A DNA stretch of 64,000 nt from Verrucosispora sioxanthis (GTDB lineage: Bacteria; Actinomycetota; Actinomycetes; Mycobacteriales; Micromonosporaceae). Made by a program: the position numbers and the translations under genes. The stretch spans positions 186,001 through 250,000 of the forward strand of contig NZ_SAIY01000004.1 of the NCBI RefSeq assembly GCF_010560025.1. The letters are read 5' to 3'. The notes under the pieces were generated by a model that was not told the origin of the DNA, searched no databases, and was given only the letters and a program-made list of their open reading frames with translations. Below are positions 33,982-43,168 of the stretch, piece after piece (within the stretch, counting starts at the first letter, position 1; each line of letters opens with the position of its first letter).

Positions 33982-35639
33982 CCAGCACCCGACCCGGCCC
34001 CATCGCCGGCGTGGCCGGCGAAGACCGGTCGGAGCGCACCGCCGCCGAGGCGCCGCGCCCCACGTCACCCGTGGACGCCGACCTCGCCCGTGAGCTCCTC
34101 GACGGGCTCGGTGAGGCGGTGCTGACCACCGACGACGCCGGGCTGGTCGTGCTGGTGAACGCGATGGCCGGAGAGTTGCTGCCGGAGATCGTCGTCGGCA
34201 CCGACCTGACCGGTTGTCCGCTCGCGGCCCTGGCGGCCGCAACCGCCACCGGTGCGGACGACTTCGATGCCGAGCACCTCGGTCGGCGACTGCGCGGGGT
34301 CCGCCGCACGCTCGGTGGTAACCGGTCCGCCTGGTACGTGCGGGACGTCACCGACGAGCACGCCCGCGAGACGGAGCTGCTCGCCGAGCGCCGGCGTACC
34401 CGGTTCCTGGCCGACGCCGGCCGTCAGCTCGGCCTGGCACTGGAGGGTGACCAGGCGCTGCACGCCGTGGCCACCCTGCCCGTGCCCTACCTGGCCGACC
34501 TGGCCTTGGTGGTGTACCTGCCACCGACACCCACCGAGCATCGGCCGCACTGGGTCCGGCAGACCGTTGACCACAGCGCGCCGGCCAGCGGAACGGTCGG
34601 CTGGGACGTGGTCACTGCCGTACCCGGACTCGTCGAGGCCCTCGACGGCGAGCCCGCCGACCCACGACCCTGGCCGGCCATCGCACGGGAGGGAATCGAC
34701 CAGTTGGTCCCGGCGGAGCTCGACCCGAGCGCCCTGCTGGTCAGCCCGATCCCCGGCGCCGGTCGGACGGCCGGCGCCCTGGTGCTGCTCCGCCGATCGG
34801 GGCGGGCCGGCTTCGACCGCCGCGACGTCGAGCTGGTCCGGGAGTTCGCCGCCCGAGCCGGTGCCGCCCTGGCCACCGCGCAACTGCACGACGAACAGAG
34901 CCACCTCGCCCGGGTTCTCCAGCACAGCCTGCTGCCGCCGCGGCTGCCCACGGTGGCCGGCGTGCGCCTGGCCGGGGGCTACCGCGCGGCCGGGGACGGA
35001 CTGCGCATCGGTGGCGACTTCTACGACGTCCTGCCGACCGGCGACGGTGCGCTGTTCGCCGTCGGCGACGTCTGCGGCAAGGGCGTGGGTGCGGCCGTGC
35101 TCACCGGCCGGGTACGCCAGTCGTTGAAGACCCTACGACTGGTCGAACGGCAACCGCAGGAACTGCTCCGGCTGCTCGACCGGGCACTGCTCGACCTGCC
35201 GGACACGAACCGGCGCGGACAGTTCACCACCCTGCTGCTGGGCGCCCTGCGCGTCGGACCCGAGGGCGAACTGCGGTTGCGGATCGCCGGGGGCGGGCAT
35301 CCGGCACCCCTCGTGGTGCGTGCCGACGGAACGGTGGCCGCACTTCAGGTGGGCGGAATGCCGGTCGGTGCGTTGCCCGGTGCCCGGTTCGCCGCCGCCG
35401 ACCTTCGGCTGGGCCCCGGCGAACTGCTCTTCACCCGCACCGACGGGGTCGCCGATGCCCGGGGCGGCCCGCACGGCGCGGAGGTCTTCGGCGAGCGGCG
35501 GCTACGCCGGACGCTGGCGGCCGGCGCCGGGCTGCCCCCGGCGACGCTCGTCGACCGCGTGCTTCGGGAGATCGACACGTGGTGTGCCGGGCACCGCCAC
35601 GACGACATCGCGATGCTGGCGATCGGTCCCGCGGACTGA
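33978..35639 (+). CDS. SpoIIE/PP2C-type phosphatase with sensor domains
   Basis: A 553-residue protein. The N-terminal part (about 30-130) looks PAS-like (GEAVLTTDDAGLVVLVNAMAGELL), the middle (about 140-305) GAF-like, and the C-terminus (about 320-553) is a PP2C/SpoIIE phosphatase. Metal-binding motifs are GGDFYDV, GDVCGKG, TDGVADAR and HDDIAML. Such proteins typically dephosphorylate anti-sigma-factor antagonists (STAS proteins) in response to a signal. ATG 33978 is coupled by ATGA to a short leader frame; in-frame GTGs at 33909 and 33924 are alternatives. Convergent with the MarR gene. Confidence 0.85.
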   Translation: MTSTRPGPIAGVAGEDRSERTAAEAPRPTSPVDADLARELLDGLGEAVLTTDDAGLVVLVNAMAGELLPEIVVGTDLTGCPLAALAAATATGADDFDAEHLGRRLRGVRRTLGGNRSAWYVRDVTDEHARETELLAERRRTRFLADAGRQLGLALEGDQALHAVATLPVPYLADLALVVYLPPTPTEHRPHWVRQTVDHSAPASGTVGWDVVTAVPGLVEALDGEPADPRPWPAIAREGIDQLVPAELDPSALLVSPIPGAGRTAGALVLLRRSGRAGFDRRDVELVREFAARAGAALATAQLHDEQSHLARVLQHSLLPPRLPTVAGVRLAGGYRAAGDGLRIGGDFYDVLPTGDGALFAVGDVCGKGVGAAVLTGRVRQSLKTLRLVERQPQELLRLLDRALLDLPDTNRRGQFTTLLLGALRVGPEGELRLRIAGGGHPAPLVVRADGTVAALQVGGMPVGALPGARFAAADLRLGPGELLFTRTDGVADARGGPHGAEVFGERRLRRTLAAGAGLPPATLVDRVLREIDTWCAGHRHDDIAMLAIGPAD

Positions 35640-35672
35640 CCCGGGCGGCAGCACCGACGGTAGCCGGCCCGG

Positions 35673-36257
35673 TCAGGCCGTCCGGAAGACGGAGGCCTCC
35701 CCCGCTGCCCAGCCACGCGGTGCCGCCTCGACGGCCTCCCGGCCTTCCGGCTGTTCCGCACGTGGTTCCTCGGGCTGCGGCACCAGCGGCGACACCGGTC
35801 GTACGACCCGAGCGCGGGCGGCCTCGTCAAAGGCACGGAGCCCGCGTAGCAGCGCCTCCCGGGCTTCGGGAGTCATGTCGGCCAGGATCGCCGCCAGGTG
35901 CTGACGACGGTCGTCGCGCAGCTCAGCCAGCAACCGGCAGGCCTCGGCGGTCAGATGCAGCGAGATCTCCCGCCGATCGGCGCGGCCCGGCTCCCGCTCC
36001 AGCATTCCAGCGGCGACCAGCCGGTCACACAGTCGGCTGGCCGACGAGAGCAGCATGTCCAGACCGGCGGCGAGGCGCCGCAGGTTTATCCCGTCATGCC
36101 GTTCGACGAGCATGACGGCGCGAAGCTGGGCGGTGGAGATGCGGTTGGCCGTCCGTTCCCGCGCACCGTCCCAGACCGTCAGCAGGGCACCTGCCGCGGC
36201 ATCCAGCTCGGCAGCCATACTCATCTCGGGTCCCGGTGGACCATGCAGTTCCGCCAT
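35673..36257 (-). CDS. MarR-family transcriptional regulator
   Basis: A 194-residue winged-helix regulator. Helices TAQLRAVMLVERHDGINLRRLAAGLDMLLSSASRLCDRLVAAGMLERE and the wing ADRREISLHLT match the MarR DNA-binding core (about 35-140). A disordered, Pro/Glu-rich C-terminal tail of about 40 residues is extra. ATG 36257 is the first start; a TACGCT element lies 10 bases before it. Divergent from the second PP2C-like gene (59 bases), so it may control that gene and itself. Ligand unknown. Confidence 0.85.
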   Translation of the reverse strand: MAELHGPPGPEMSMAAELDAAAGALLTVWDGARERTANRISTAQLRAVMLVERHDGINLRRLAAGLDMLLSSASRLCDRLVAAGMLEREPGRADRREISLHLTAEACRLLAELRDDRRQHLAAILADMTPEAREALLRGLRAFDEAARARVVRPVSPLVPQPEEPRAEQPEGREAVEAAPRGWAAGEASVFRTA

Positions 36258-36316
36258 GGTGCGCCTGAGCGTACCCCGATTCCGTCGGTGGTTGGGCTTG
36301 TGATCAAGGAGGGACC

Positions 36317-37633
36317 ATGAGCGAGCCGGTCGACAAGGGCCGCGCGGCCATCACCGCCGCGCCCGTGGACCTCCTCGTGACGCGCGTCGGGGAGCTGTTC
36401 GAGCGGGAGTACGGCATCACCGACACCGATCTCCTCCAGGTCGACTACCGGCTGGCGGCGCTGCTGCCGCTGGGCGGCGGGGACGCGGTGACCACGCCCG
36501 GGCACCCGGCCTGGCGCTGCTTCGACCACCAGAGCCCGACCCACGCCGACGGCATCGGGTACCTGCCGGTGAGCATGCGTGGCGAACGGCGGGGTGTGCT
36601 CCGGGTCACGCCGGTCACCGAAGCCCGACTTGCCGAGCTGGCGGAGGTCGCCACCGCGCTGGCCCACGAGCTGGCCGCCGTCGACGCCGGCACGGACGTG
36701 TACCGGGTGGCCCGGCGCAGTCGCCGACTCACCCTCGCCGCCGAGGTGCAGTGGGAACTGCTGCCGGGGCGTAGCCGGCTGCGTCCCTCCTTCAGCCTCG
36801 CCGGTCAGCTGGAGCCGGCGTACGCGGTGCGTGGCGACAGCTTCGACTGGTCCGACGACGGGGAGCGGGTCTGGCTGGCCACCATCAACGGGATGGGTGA
36901 GGGGGTCGCCGCGTCCATGCTCACCACCCTCGCGACCTGTGCGCTGCGCAACGCCCGCCGGGCCGGCATTCCCCTGGCCGACCAGGCCGCCCTCGCCGAC
37001 CAGGCGATCTACGACCTGCACCGGGGTGAGCAGTACCTCGCGACCCTGCTGCTCGAACTGGATCTGCGCACCGGGCGGCTCACCGCCGTCGACGCCGGCT
37101 CGCCCCGGCTCGTGCTGCTCCGGGACGGCGAGGTCAGCATCCAGCCGCTGGAGGAGCAGTTCCCGCTCGGCATGTTCGAGGGAACCAACTACCGCGAGCA
37201 GTTCGTCCAGCTCCAGCGCGGCGACCGACTGTTCATGATCAGTGACGGGGTGATCGAGGCGGCCGGGAGCGCCGAGCAGTACGGTCAGACCGCGCTGGAC
37301 CGGATGTTGCGCCGGACCGCACCGATGGCGGCGCTGGACGCCGTCCGCTCCCTGCTCGGCGACCTACGGGCCTTCGTCGCCGGTGATCTCACCGACGACG
37401 CCGTCGTGGTCTGCCTGGACTGGCTCGGCCCGCAGCCGCGAGACCTGCCCGCCGGGTCAGTACGCGCCGCGGCTGTTCACCACCGCGCCGACGGTCTTCC
37501 ACAGGATCGTCAGGTCGGCGGCGAGCGACCAGTTCTCCACGTAGTAGAGGTCGAGCCGGATGCCGTCCTCCCAGCTCAGATCGGAGCGGCCGCTGACCTG
37601 CCAGAGCCCGGTCATCCCCGGCTTGACCAGTAG
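36317..37633 (+). CDS. SpoIIE/PP2C-like protein with altered metal site
   Basis: A 438-residue protein starting at ATG 36317 with AAGGAGG 6 bases upstream. The C-terminal phosphatase-like domain (about 140-380) has GDSFD (Asp174, Asp177), ISDGVIEA and DDAVVV. The second metal-site motif, normally D-x-x-G-x-G, reads NGMGEG with Asn191. This suggests reduced or lost catalysis, or a binding role. The last about 60 residues run antisense to the end of the glycosyltransferase gene (37457-37633) and have unusual composition; the natural end was probably near the DWLG segment. Divergent from the MarR gene. Confidence 0.75.
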   Translation: MSEPVDKGRAAITAAPVDLLVTRVGELFEREYGITDTDLLQVDYRLAALLPLGGGDAVTTPGHPAWRCFDHQSPTHADGIGYLPVSMRGERRGVLRVTPVTEARLAELAEVATALAHELAAVDAGTDVYRVARRSRRLTLAAEVQWELLPGRSRLRPSFSLAGQLEPAYAVRGDSFDWSDDGERVWLATINGMGEGVAASMLTTLATCALRNARRAGIPLADQAALADQAIYDLHRGEQYLATLLLELDLRTGRLTAVDAGSPRLVLLRDGEVSIQPLEEQFPLGMFEGTNYREQFVQLQRGDRLFMISDGVIEAAGSAEQYGQTALDRMLRRTAPMAALDAVRSLLGDLRAFVAGDLTDDAVVVCLDWLGPQPRDLPAGSVRAAAVHHRADGLPQDRQVGGERPVLHVVEVEPDAVLPAQIGAAADLPEPGHPRLDQ

Positions 37634-38941
37634 CCGACGGGCGACGTCGCCGTCGTAACGGGCGACCTCGGAGGGCAGCGGCGGCCGGGGACCGACCAGG
37701 CTCATCTGCCCCAGCAGGACGTTCACCAGTTGCGGCAACTCGTCCAGTGACCACTTGCGCAACAGCCGACCGACCCGGGTCACCCGGGGGTCGTCCCGCA
37801 TCTTGAACAACAGGCCGTCGGTCTCGTTGCGGGCGGCCAACTCCGCCAGCAGCACGTCCGCGTTGACCACCATGGTGCGGAACTTGAAGACGCCGAACTC
37901 CTGGCCGCCCTGCCCGACCCGAATCTGGCGGAACAGCACCGGGCCTCGGCTGTCCAGTTTCACGGCCAACGCGATGACCACCAGCAGGGGCAGCAGCAGG
38001 GCCAGGGCGACAAGCGACATCGACCGGTCGACGAACCCCTTGACCAGCTTGCGGACACCACGGAACTCGGGGGCCTCCACGTGGATCAGTGGCAGGCCGG
38101 CGACGGGCCGGGTGTGGATGCGCGGGCCGGCCACGTCGGTCAGCGCCGGAGCCAGCACCAGGTCGATGCCGGTGCCCTCCAGTTGCCAACCGAGCCGACG
38201 CAGCCGGGTCGCGGTCAGCTCCCCGCAGGCGGTGACGGCGACCGTGTCCGCGCCGATCGCGGCGGCGGCCTCCGGGATGGCCCGGAACGAGCCGACCACC
38301 GGCACGTCGCCGAGCCGCTGGGCGACCGGGGCGAGCAGGGCGTCCGGGATGCAGGCACCGACGACCTGGTAGCCGGCGTAGGGCTCGCGGCGCAGGGTGT
38401 GCACCAGCTCCAGCACGTGGGCGGTGTCACCGACCACCAGCACCCGCCGCGACCAGCCCGACCCCTGCGATCGCGCGCGGTGCAGGCGCTTACGGGCGGC
38501 GAACCGGGCCACCTCCAGACCGATCGTGCCCACCGCGAAGGTGATGGCCAGGAAGCCCCGGGAGACCCCGACGTCGGCGACGTAGCCCGCGATCGCGGTG
38601 GCGCCGGCCAGCCGCAGACTCGCCATGCTCACCCGCCGGTACTCGTCCGCACCGTAACCCACCACCCGGTCGTCGTAGCAGCGCAGGGCCTTCAGCGAGA
38701 CCAGCCAGGCCAGCACGAGCGCCGGGGCGACCAGGACGTACGGCACCGGGCCGCGGGGTGCGGCCTCACCGAACCGGACGGCGTAGCCGACCAGCACCGC
38801 CACCGCCAGCACGGCGGTGTCCAGCACCACGAGCGTCCGGACGTACGCCCGCTGGTCGGTGCGCACCGGTCGCCCCGGCGCCGGGGCATTCTGCGGTCGC
38901 GATGACGATCTGACCGGGGTCAACAGCGTCGCCGAGGTCAC
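37457..38941 (-). CDS. polyprenyl glycosylphosphotransferase (sugar transferase)
   Basis: A 494-residue membrane enzyme that would start exopolysaccharide repeat synthesis by transferring a sugar-1-phosphate to undecaprenyl phosphate. It has about four N-terminal transmembrane helices and a CoA-binding-like Rossmann part (RRVLVVGDTAHVLELVHTLRR). A further membrane segment precedes the bacterial sugar transferase domain, with KFRTM, KWSLDELPQLVNVLLGQMSLVGPRPPLP and KPGMTGLWQVSGRSD. GTG 38941 is chosen for its GGGAGGG ribosome site; ATG 39031 in the same frame is possible but has none. No other polysaccharide genes are adjacent. Confidence 0.85.
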   Translation of the reverse strand: MTSATLLTPVRSSSRPQNAPAPGRPVRTDQRAYVRTLVVLDTAVLAVAVLVGYAVRFGEAAPRGPVPYVLVAPALVLAWLVSLKALRCYDDRVVGYGADEYRRVSMASLRLAGATAIAGYVADVGVSRGFLAITFAVGTIGLEVARFAARKRLHRARSQGSGWSRRVLVVGDTAHVLELVHTLRREPYAGYQVVGACIPDALLAPVAQRLGDVPVVGSFRAIPEAAAAIGADTVAVTACGELTATRLRRLGWQLEGTGIDLVLAPALTDVAGPRIHTRPVAGLPLIHVEAPEFRGVRKLVKGFVDRSMSLVALALLLPLLVVIALAVKLDSRGPVLFRQIRVGQGGQEFGVFKFRTMVVNADVLLAELAARNETDGLLFKMRDDPRVTRVGRLLRKWSLDELPQLVNVLLGQMSLVGPRPPLPSEVARYDGDVARRLLVKPGMTGLWQVSGRSDLSWEDGIRLDLYYVENWSLAADLTILWKTVGAVVNSRGAY

Positions 38942-39087
38942 CGGCCCTCCCACTTCGCTCGCCGACGGCACGGGCCCGGCCGGGAAGGTCGGGTCTGCCG
39001 ATGCACGACGACATCCTGCCTTGACAACCATGACTACCAATTGCTTCCGACGTATTGCCGTCAGTTTCCAAGGCGTAGGACAACGAG

Positions 39088-39132
39088 AAAGGGGCCTGTG
39101 GTACCGGCGGAATCGGTACCACAGGCCCCTTT
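39088..39132 (-). terminator. intrinsic terminator after the VWA protein gene
   Basis: Perfect 19-bp arms (39088-39106 and 39114-39132) with a 7-base loop, followed on the minus strand by TCTCGTTGTCC. It lies 15 bases after the VWA gene stop and separates that gene from the sugar transferase gene. Confidence 0.85.
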
Positions 39133-39147
39133 TCGGGGTGTCTCAGG

Positions 39148-40890
39148 TCAGGCGGGTGCCTTCCGCAGCGCGATCGCCCGGAGGAAGATGTCACCGATCT
39201 TGGTGGGATCCGTGGCGACGAACGCACCGCCACCGGCGCTCTTCGCGATGGTGTCCAGCTCCGACTTGCTGACCTCGGTGCCGATACCGATGATGATCAC
39301 CTGGATCGGCTGTTCCGGATCCTTGATCCGCTTGAGCTCGGCGAGCAGGGCCTTCTGGGAGATGCCGTCGGCGTCCTCGTTCTTGCCGTCGGTGAACAGC
39401 ACGATCGAGTTGACCTTGCCTGGTTCCCAGTTCGCCTGGACGTCCTTGTACGCGGCCAGCAGCGTGTCGTACAGGCCGGTGTCGCCGCTGGACGAGTCGA
39501 CCCGGTCCAGGCCCCGCTCCAACTCGCTGCGCTGCCGCGACAACGGCGCGATCGGCACCAACTCCTGGTAGTCCCGCGAGCCCACCAGGTTCGTCGAGAA
39601 GACCCACAGGCCGATCGACCAGGAGTCGTCGAACAGGTTCAGCCCGCGCCGGGCCGCCTCCGTGGTGACCTGCTGTCGGGTCGCCCCGTTGGCGGTCGGC
39701 ACCTCGTTCTTCATCGAGCCGGAGACGTCGATGATGCAGAGCATCCGGCCGGACAGGGTGGCGATGGACCAGCTGGAGACCGCGCGCTCCACCGCGTCCG
39801 GCGCCAGCCCACCGGCGGCGACGCCGCCCTGGGCCGGAGGCGCGACGGAAGCGTCCCCACCGGCCGGGCTCGGCGCGCCCTGCGGCGCGTCGAAACCGGT
39901 GCCCCAGTTGCCGTCCGGCGCCCGCAGCGACTGCGCGGCCAGCTTGTCCTTGAACGACGTCGTGGTCAGCGCCTCGAAAAGCACCCCGGCGGCGGACGCC
40001 TTGGCCGGCTCGATCCCGGGCAGCACCGCGTACGGGTAGTCCAGCGGCAGTGGCGCCGGCTTCAGGTAGAGCGCCGCCAGCGGCACCGGAGGCTTCCGGG
40101 CGTTGTACTGGATGACGTCCTCCTCGGACAGCGCCGCCGCACCGAGGGCGCTGGCCAGGGTGGTGGCGTCGCTGGCCGTCGGGAACTTGGCGAGCAGGTC
40201 CTGGCGCAGCGCCGAGGCGCCCGCGGCCAACGCCCGCAGCGCGCCGACGCGCTCCTGCTCGGCGGTCTCGCCACCGGTCGACGCCGCGGCGGTCATCATC
40301 GACAACAGGCCGGACAGTCCGGCGGCGTCCCGGGTCGGCTCCACGATGCCGGTCTTCAGCGGCCGATCACTGTTGAGGCGCGTCAGCAGGTCGGTCCAGC
40401 CGAGCTCCTGCTGCGGCCAGCCCAACCGGGTGGCGATCGGCTCCGGCATGGCGACCACCACCGGGCTGCTCGCGATGGACGAGCCGTTGCCGGGCTCGAA
40501 CGCCGCCGCGCCGCCGGTCTTGAGTCGCAGCAGCCAGGTCGAGGAGTCCGGAATCCAGACGTCCGGGCTCACCGCAGTGCCACTGGCCTGGCCCACCCCG
40601 GCCAGGATCGCGCCGTGCTTGGCGGACACCACCGCGGCCACCTCGACCGGGTCGGAGGCGGCGACCGTCACATCGATGCACGTTCCATCGACTGCGGCCC
40701 CCTTCTCCTCCCACTCGGTGGCCGCCTGGTCGACCGCCGGGGCGAGCTCGCTGGCCACCGCGACGGACAGCTCGATCTTGCCCGAGCAGTCCTGGCCGGC
40801 GAGTTGGCGATAGCCGACCCACCCGCCAGCGGTGACGACGAGTACGCCGACCGCTGCTGCGGCGGCGGCACCGTGAATACTTGAACGCAT
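39148..40890 (-). CDS. substrate-binding-like and von Willebrand factor A domain protein
   Basis: A 580-residue exported protein. The N-terminus has one hydrophobic segment (about 8-28) acting as signal anchor. Residues about 40-350 resemble a type 2 periplasmic binding protein (KIELSVAVASELAPAVDQAA, VWIPDSSTWLLRL). After a Gly/Pro/Ala linker the C-terminal VWA domain (about 390-575) has the MIDAS start DVSGSM. This fusion is common in actinobacteria, and its ligand is unknown. ATG 40890 is used; ATG 40920 is in frame and neither has a clear ribosome site. A strong terminator follows. Confidence 0.8.
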   Translation of the reverse strand: MRSSIHGAAAAAAVGVLVVTAGGWVGYRQLAGQDCSGKIELSVAVASELAPAVDQAATEWEEKGAAVDGTCIDVTVAASDPVEVAAVVSAKHGAILAGVGQASGTAVSPDVWIPDSSTWLLRLKTGGAAAFEPGNGSSIASSPVVVAMPEPIATRLGWPQQELGWTDLLTRLNSDRPLKTGIVEPTRDAAGLSGLLSMMTAAASTGGETAEQERVGALRALAAGASALRQDLLAKFPTASDATTLASALGAAALSEEDVIQYNARKPPVPLAALYLKPAPLPLDYPYAVLPGIEPAKASAAGVLFEALTTTSFKDKLAAQSLRAPDGNWGTGFDAPQGAPSPAGGDASVAPPAQGGVAAGGLAPDAVERAVSSWSIATLSGRMLCIIDVSGSMKNEVPTANGATRQQVTTEAARRGLNLFDDSWSIGLWVFSTNLVGSRDYQELVPIAPLSRQRSELERGLDRVDSSSGDTGLYDTLLAAYKDVQANWEPGKVNSIVLFTDGKNEDADGISQKALLAELKRIKDPEQPIQVIIIGIGTEVSKSELDTIAKSAGGGAFVATDPTKIGDIFLRAIALRKAPA

Positions 40891-41056
40891 GCGATGGCGG
40901 CCTGCTGACACGCAGACCATCTTGCGTATCCGACCGTTGTACTGCCATGGCCGTTCGGACGAAAGTTACAGAGGAGAAACAGTTCACCGCGATTCGGTTA
41001 CTTTGAGTGATGAGTCAGCGGCGTAATGTGGATGTATCTATGTCCGAGCCACACGA

Positions 41057-42127
41057 TCAGGGCAGAACGCAAGTAGGGCTCGCAATCGGTAGCGGCTCGC
41101 CGATGGCCACCGGCACACCGGTGGCCGGTTCGACCCGGAACGTGCGCACCATGTCCGCCCGTTCGTCGGCGACGTACAGGTGTTCGCCGATCAGGGCGAA
41201 GTGACGGGGCCACTCGCCGCCGGTCTCCACCTCCGCCACCAGTTCCGGCAGGTCCGCGCCGAGGGCGAAGACCGTCACCGTGCCGACGCCCCGGTTCGCG
41301 ACGTAGAGGAAGCGGCCGTCCGGACCGATTCCGATCTCGGACGGCTGGACATGCCCGCCCCGGTCGCTGGCGTCGACCCGGCCACGTTGGTGCAGCGCCC
41401 CGTCGGTCAGCTCGTAGGCCAGCACCGAGCCGTCCAGCTCCCCCGAGACGTAGCAACGCCGCCCGTCGGGGTGCCGGGCCAGGTGCCGGGGGCCAACCCC
41501 GGGCGCGGTTCGCACCCGGGGCGCGCGTGGCACCAGTCGTCCGGTGGCGCTGTCCAGGTCGTACCGGTAGATCGAGTCGGTGCCCAGATCGACCGCCAGC
41601 AACGGCGACGCACCCGTGCCCGGCGAGACCATGTGGGCGTGCGCCCGCTCCTGGCGTTCGGGGTCGGCCCCGTGTCCCTGATGCGCCACCACATCGGTGC
41701 GCTCGCCCGGCACCCCGTCGGCGTCGAGCGGGAAGACCGTCACGCTGCCGCCGCCGTAGTTGGCCACGAACAGGTGACCACCGTCGGGCGCGACCGCCAG
41801 GTGACACGGCTCCGCTCCGCCGGTGGGCCACGAGCCGATCGGGGACAGCTCACCGTCGGTCCCGGCCAGCCATGCGCTGATCCGGCCGTCGGGCAGTTCG
41901 TTCACCGCGTACAGCACGGGTCGCGTCGGGTGGCGGGCGAGGAAGGAGGGCGAGTCGGTGACCGCGACGGTGCCCAGCGACGTCAGCTCGCCGGTACGCG
42001 GATCCCGCCGGGCGGCGACGATGCCGGTGCCGCGCCCACCGCTGGGCGCGGTGTACCCGCCGATGTGAACGATCTCGCCTCGACCTGCCACCGGTTGCCG
42101 CCCTCCGCTCGTTTCCGTCGAATCCAC
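41057..42127 (-). CDS. lactonase-family seven-bladed beta-propeller protein
   Basis: A 356-residue protein with repeated propeller signatures (HIGGYT, FLARHPTRPVLYAVNE, HLAVAPDGGHLFVANYGGGSVTVF, RHLARHPDGRRCYVSGE, FLYVANRGVGTVTVF, RHFALIGEHLYVADE). This fits the YbhE-type 6-phosphogluconolactonase or related lactonase family. It could hydrolyse 6-phosphogluconolactone in the pentose phosphate pathway, but many family members act on other lactones. GTG 42127 follows GGAAGG at 8 bases. No signal peptide. Next to, but separate from, the conservon. Confidence 0.85.
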   Translation of the reverse strand: MDSTETSGGRQPVAGRGEIVHIGGYTAPSGGRGTGIVAARRDPRTGELTSLGTVAVTDSPSFLARHPTRPVLYAVNELPDGRISAWLAGTDGELSPIGSWPTGGAEPCHLAVAPDGGHLFVANYGGGSVTVFPLDADGVPGERTDVVAHQGHGADPERQERAHAHMVSPGTGASPLLAVDLGTDSIYRYDLDSATGRLVPRAPRVRTAPGVGPRHLARHPDGRRCYVSGELDGSVLAYELTDGALHQRGRVDASDRGGHVQPSEIGIGPDGRFLYVANRGVGTVTVFALGADLPELVAEVETGGEWPRHFALIGEHLYVADERADMVRTFRVEPATGVPVAIGEPLPIASPTCVLP

Positions 42128-42195
42128 CTCAACAGCCTTCCCCCGACACCCCCGGATTAGACCTCTGCACCGCGACCCGGGGTGCGCCGGTCGGC

Positions 42196-42798
42196 TCAGG
42201 CTGTCGGTACCGGCTCGCCCCGGTGCCGCGCGACGTGTTCGACCAGGGAGATCAGCACGGTCTTGCCGGACTGCCGATCGCGGGCGTCGCAGAGCACCAT
42301 CGGCACGTCCGGGTCCAGATCCAGGGCCCGGCGCACGGCCTCCAGGCTGAACCGCCGGGCGTCGTCGAAGCAGTTCACCCCCACCACGAACGGGATGCCC
42401 CGCTGCTCGAAGTAGTCGATCGAGGGGAAACAGTCGGCCAGCCGTCGGGTGTCGGCGAGCACCACCGCGCCGAGCGCCCCGAAGGCCAGTTCGTCCCAGA
42501 GGAACCAGAACCGGTCCTGTCCCGGGGTACCGAAGAGGTAGAGCTGGAGGTCGTCGTTGATGGTGATCCGTCCGAAGTCCATCGCCACCGTGGTGGTCGT
42601 CTTGGTCTCCACTCCGGAGAGATCGTCGGTGTCGATGCCGGCGTCCGTCAGGATCTCCTCGGTCTGCAACGGCCGGACCTCGCTCAACGCGCTCACCAGC
42701 GTCGTCTTGCCGGCACCGAAGCCGCCGGCGATGAGGATCTTCAGCGCGATGGGAACCCGGTTGCCCCGTCGCTCGCCGTCATAACGCACGGAGTCCAT
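42196..42798 (-). CDS. cvnD: conservon Ras-like GTPase (CvnD)
   Basis: A 200-residue small GTP-binding protein. The P-loop GGFGAGKTT is at residues 25-33; switch regions are ETKTTTTVAMDFG and FGTPGQDRFWF; GVNCFD stands in place of NKxD. Members of the conservon form a membrane-associated complex with the sensor kinase-like CvnA and the roadblock protein CvnB and affect development and antibiotic production in Streptomyces. ATG 42798 lies inside the end of cvnC (20-base overlap). Last gene of the cvnABCD operon. Confidence 0.95.
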   Translation of the reverse strand: MDSVRYDGERRGNRVPIALKILIAGGFGAGKTTLVSALSEVRPLQTEEILTDAGIDTDDLSGVETKTTTTVAMDFGRITINDDLQLYLFGTPGQDRFWFLWDELAFGALGAVVLADTRRLADCFPSIDYFEQRGIPFVVGVNCFDDARRFSLEAVRRALDLDPDVPMVLCDARDRQSGKTVLISLVEHVARHRGEPVPTA

Positions 42799-43168
42799 CG
42801 ACCACCGCCTTGAGGATGTCGTTGTCGGGTAGGTACGTGGCGCGCGGTGGCTGGTGCACGGCGACCAGTCCGCGGGACAACAGATCACCGAGCAGCACCC
42901 GGACCACGCCGATCGCCAGGTCGAGGTCCGCGGCGAGCTCCACGACCGGGGTACCGCGGCCGGCCAGTTCCACCAGCAGCCGGTGCTCAGGATGCAGCTC
43001 CGGGTAGGCCGCGAGGTCCGGATCCGGCTTCGCCAACACGTACGCGACCAGATCGAGCCCGTCGGTGCTGGGGCGGGCCCGCCCGCCGGTCAGCGTGTAC
43101 GGCCGCACCACCGGCCCGGCATCTTCATCGAGCCACTCATGCCGGTGCCCGGGTAGCTCAGTCCGCAT
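42779..43168 (-). CDS. cvnC: conservon DUF742 protein (CvnC)
   Basis: A 129-residue DUF742 protein with the family start WLDEDAGPVVRPYTLTGGRARP, LDLVAYVLA, and a winged-helix-like second half (HRLLVELAGRGTPVVELAADLDLAIGVVRVLLGDLLSRGLV). Its role inside the conservon complex is unknown but probably mediates protein-protein contacts. It overlaps cvnB by 11 bases and cvnD by 20 bases, indicating tight translational coupling. Confidence 0.95.
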   Translation of the reverse strand: MRTELPGHRHEWLDEDAGPVVRPYTLTGGRARPSTDGLDLVAYVLAKPDPDLAAYPELHPEHRLLVELAGRGTPVVELAADLDLAIGVVRVLLGDLLSRGLVAVHQPPRATYLPDNDILKAVVDGLRAL

